Shown piece by piece: positions 62,287 through 64,000 of a DNA stretch of 64,000 nucleotides. Position 1 is the stretch's first letter; each line of letters starts with the position of its first letter. Origin of the DNA: Edaphobacter lichenicola. Its GTDB lineage: Bacteria > Acidobacteriota > Terriglobia > Terriglobales > Acidobacteriaceae. The position numbers and the translations under genes are program-made. The notes beneath the pieces were generated by a model, which did no database searches, was not told the origin of the DNA, and worked only from the letters and a program-made list of their open reading frames with translations. The stretch covers positions 1,736,001 through 1,800,000 of the forward strand of contig NZ_CP073696.1 of assembly GCF_025264645.1 (NCBI RefSeq). The letters are read 5' to 3'.

Positions 62287-62718
62287 CGTAGTTTAGTCAC
62301 GCTTGTCAAGCCAATATCGCTCTATCGTCGTCATAAAAGAGACATATGCTTGACACATTAAATCTAGTGTCACCCTTAAAATGGTAAGTGACTGCCCCCG
62401 AGGCGTCGGGGCCGCCTCTCTTTTCGGCTACCTCTAAGCCTTTTCGAATGAATTCTTTGCCAACAATCCATTGAAAATGAATGCGTTACATGCATAAATC
62501 TAGCTAAATATAACCAAAATAATCTAGTTGCATCTAATAGCCCAGCCACCCTCCGAGCCTTGGCATCGACTAATTTCACCATCCTTGGAGCTGCACTATA
62601 ACTGCCCACAATGGATACATCAGTGACGTGAACTGATGCCATTGCGGTCATAGCCAACCATCCCTGACGAGATACTCCCCAAACCCAACCTCACCCGGTA
62701 ATATCAACGCAAAGCAGA
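62287..62718 (+). other. AT-richer intergenic region with one hairpin
   Basis: This gap of 432 bases has lower GC than its neighbours. CCCCGA (62396-62401) and TCGGGG (62406-62411) form a 6-bp stem followed by CTCTCTTTT, a possible weak terminator about 110 bases past deoC. A minus-strand frame here is not supported. No RNA gene is recognised. Confidence 0.4.
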
Positions 62719-64000
62719 ATGCCTCTCCCAACCAAACCGCCCAGCACTCCACCAACCGGCCCCGAAACGCCAACGCCCGAACATCACTTCGAAGGCGACT
62801 ACCGCCCCACCGCACCCCAACTCTTCCACCCACACGCAGCCGACCCCAAAATTCGTGTAGAACCCCTCCAGGTCGGCTTCCTCCACAACCTCGCCGATGC
62901 CCTCAACACCACCCTCGATCTCAACACCCTCATGCACCGGGTTGCGGATCTCGTCCGAGCCGTGATCGACTACAAGATCTTTGCCATCCTCCTCGTCAAC
63001 GAGCGCGCCGGCGACCTCCGCATGCGCTTCCAGATCGGCCACACCACCGAGGTGGAGCGCATGCGGATCAAGCTCGGCCGCGGCGTCTCTGGCTCGGCAG
63101 CGCTCCAACGCAAGTCGCTCCTCGTCGACGATGTCACGCAACACGAAAACTACATCGACGCGAACCCGAATGTCCGCTCCGAGCTCGCAGTCCCTCTCGT
63201 CGTCAAGAACAAGGTCATCGGCGTCCTCGACCTGCAATCTGAAACTCCTGCGTACTTCACCCACGAGAACCAGCGTCTCCTCGAACTCGTCGCCTCCCGC
63301 ATGGCTGTCGCCGTCGAAAACGCTCGGCTCTACACACGCGTCTCACGTCAGGCCCAGACACTTAGCGTCCTCAACGACATCTCGCGAGAGATTACCAGCA
63401 TCCTCGATCCCGATGACCTACTCGAACGCATCGGCCAGCTTCTCAAGCGCGTCATCGACTTCCACATGTTCACCATCCTCCTGTGGAACGACAGCACCCA
63501 ACTCTTCGAGCACCGCTTCTCCTCCCGCTTCGGCGAGCGCGTCACTCGCGAACGCACCATCGCTCTCGGCGAAGGCCTTATCGGCACTGCGGCCCAACTC
63601 CGAGAACCCGTCCTCGCCCCCGACGTACGCAAAGACTCCCGCTACGTCGAAGCCAACCCCGAAGTCCGCTCGGAGCTCGCCATCCCGCTCGTCTACAAAG
63701 GCGAAGTCATCGGCGTCCTCGACCTCGAACACACTCGCGTCAACTACTACAACGAGGACCATCAGCGCACACTCTCCACCCTCGCCTCACAAGTCGCCAT
63801 CAGCATCGCCAACGCCAAGCTTTACCAGCGTATCCACGAGGAAGAGCAGCGCATGGAGCGTGACCTCGACATGGCCCGCCAGGTCCAGCTTCGCCTCATG
63901 CCCTCCCGCCCGCCAACGCTCGAGCGAGCCGAGATTGCAGCCCAGTTCGTCGCTGCCCGCTCCATCGGAGGCGACGTATACGACTATCTCGACTACGGCA
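62719..64000 (+). CDS. GAF-GAF-SpoIIE protein phosphatase, 3' part cut off
   Basis: The visible 427 residues hold a Pro-rich N-terminus, two GAF sensor domains (about 50-210 and 215-380; each has SELAVPLVVKNKVIGVLDLQ or SELAIPLVYKGEVIGVLDLE), a helical linker (RMERDLDMARQVQLRLMPSR) and the beginning of a PP2C-type SpoIIE/RsbU phosphatase domain with the metal motif IGGDVYDY. Such proteins act on anti-anti-sigma factors in partner-switching stress signalling. The stop lies beyond the window, so further domains are possible. Confidence 0.9.
   Translation, partial: MPLPTKPPSTPPTGPETPTPEHHFEGDYRPTAPQLFHPHAADPKIRVEPLQVGFLHNLADALNTTLDLNTLMHRVADLVRAVIDYKIFAILLVNERAGDLRMRFQIGHTTEVERMRIKLGRGVSGSAALQRKSLLVDDVTQHENYIDANPNVRSELAVPLVVKNKVIGVLDLQSETPAYFTHENQRLLELVASRMAVAVENARLYTRVSRQAQTLSVLNDISREITSILDPDDLLERIGQLLKRVIDFHMFTILLWNDSTQLFEHRFSSRFGERVTRERTIALGEGLIGTAAQLREPVLAPDVRKDSRYVEANPEVRSELAIPLVYKGEVIGVLDLEHTRVNYYNEDHQRTLSTLASQVAISIANAKLYQRIHEEEQRMERDLDMARQVQLRLMPSRPPTLERAEIAAQFVAARSIGGDVYDYLDYG

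Noticed and set aside
62376-62657. 93-residue minus-strand frame in the deoC-GAF gap
   Set aside because: No recognisable domain and no Shine-Dalgarno site; the sequence has unordered composition.
1-64000. tRNA, rRNA, insertion sequence, prophage or integron
   Set aside because: I looked in all larger gaps and found no cloverleaf, transposase, integrase or terminal inverted repeats.

Overview
The window is a 64 kb, GC-rich (about 60%), densely coding bacterial chromosome segment. I see no rRNA, tRNA, insertion sequence, prophage or CRISPR array. The gene content fits a soil Acidobacteriota of the Terriglobia type (Edaphobacter/Granulicella/Terriglobus-like): a Gram-negative envelope (LpxD, TonB, OprB-type porin, L- and P-ring flagellar proteins), an aa3-type oxidase operon with a small CxxC membrane protein, and several small conserved proteins that I associate with that group. 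This placement is an inference from protein content, not from a marker search.

Layout. 0-5 kb (minus): a partial unknown gene, a DMT-like membrane protein, pnp and rpsO, then a dienelactone hydrolase and a 79-residue protein. 5.5-13 kb (minus): a tight flagellar operon in the order flgF-flgG-flgA-flgH-flgI-flgJ-flgM-(flgN-like)-flgK-flgL. 13-15 kb (plus): a CheY-like regulator, a CheX-like protein and a GyrI-like effector-binding protein. 15.4-20 kb (plus): pdxT, then a cytochrome c oxidase operon (coxB-ctaD-coxC plus a small CxxC protein). 20-24 kb: a Tat-type class A beta-lactamase, an FMN reductase, and a tRNA nucleotidyltransferase-like protein with a long histone-H1-like tail. 24-30 kb: lpxD, a REC-PAS regulator, a small lipoprotein, tmk and a cytochrome P450. 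30-39 kb: envelope proteins, holB, a Sua5/TsaC protein, a CYTH protein, a secreted mini-TonB domain, a chemoreceptor and a full TonB. 39-48 kb (plus): ileS-lspA-uvrA followed by three secreted helical or TPR proteins. 48.5-51.2 kb: two paralogous unknown proteins translated together with a DyP-type peroxidase. 51-56 kb: a SprT-like metalloprotease gene with no ATG/GTG/TTG start, aquaporin, lgt, hpt and a ClC channel. 56-64 kb: secreted small proteins, a luciferase-like oxidoreductase, a radical SAM/UdgX DNA-repair pair, deoC and the start of a GAF-GAF-SpoIIE phosphatase.

Linked functions. Prolipoprotein processing is represented twice (lspA, lgt). Nucleotide salvage and DNA maintenance recur (tmk, hpt, deoC, uvrA, holB, radical SAM plus UdgX). 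Motility and taxis include the flagellar operon, CheY/CheX-like proteins and a chemoreceptor at 36 kb.

Most notable items: the DyP peroxidase operon with two paralogous partners; the nucleotidyltransferase-histone-tail fusion; the DUF4130-UdgX fusion; a recurrent TANNNT box 6-8 nt upstream of start codons that lack a Shine-Dalgarno sequence, suggesting frequent leaderless mRNAs; tandem degenerate repeats in front of tmk; and a complex palindromic element between aquaporin and lgt.
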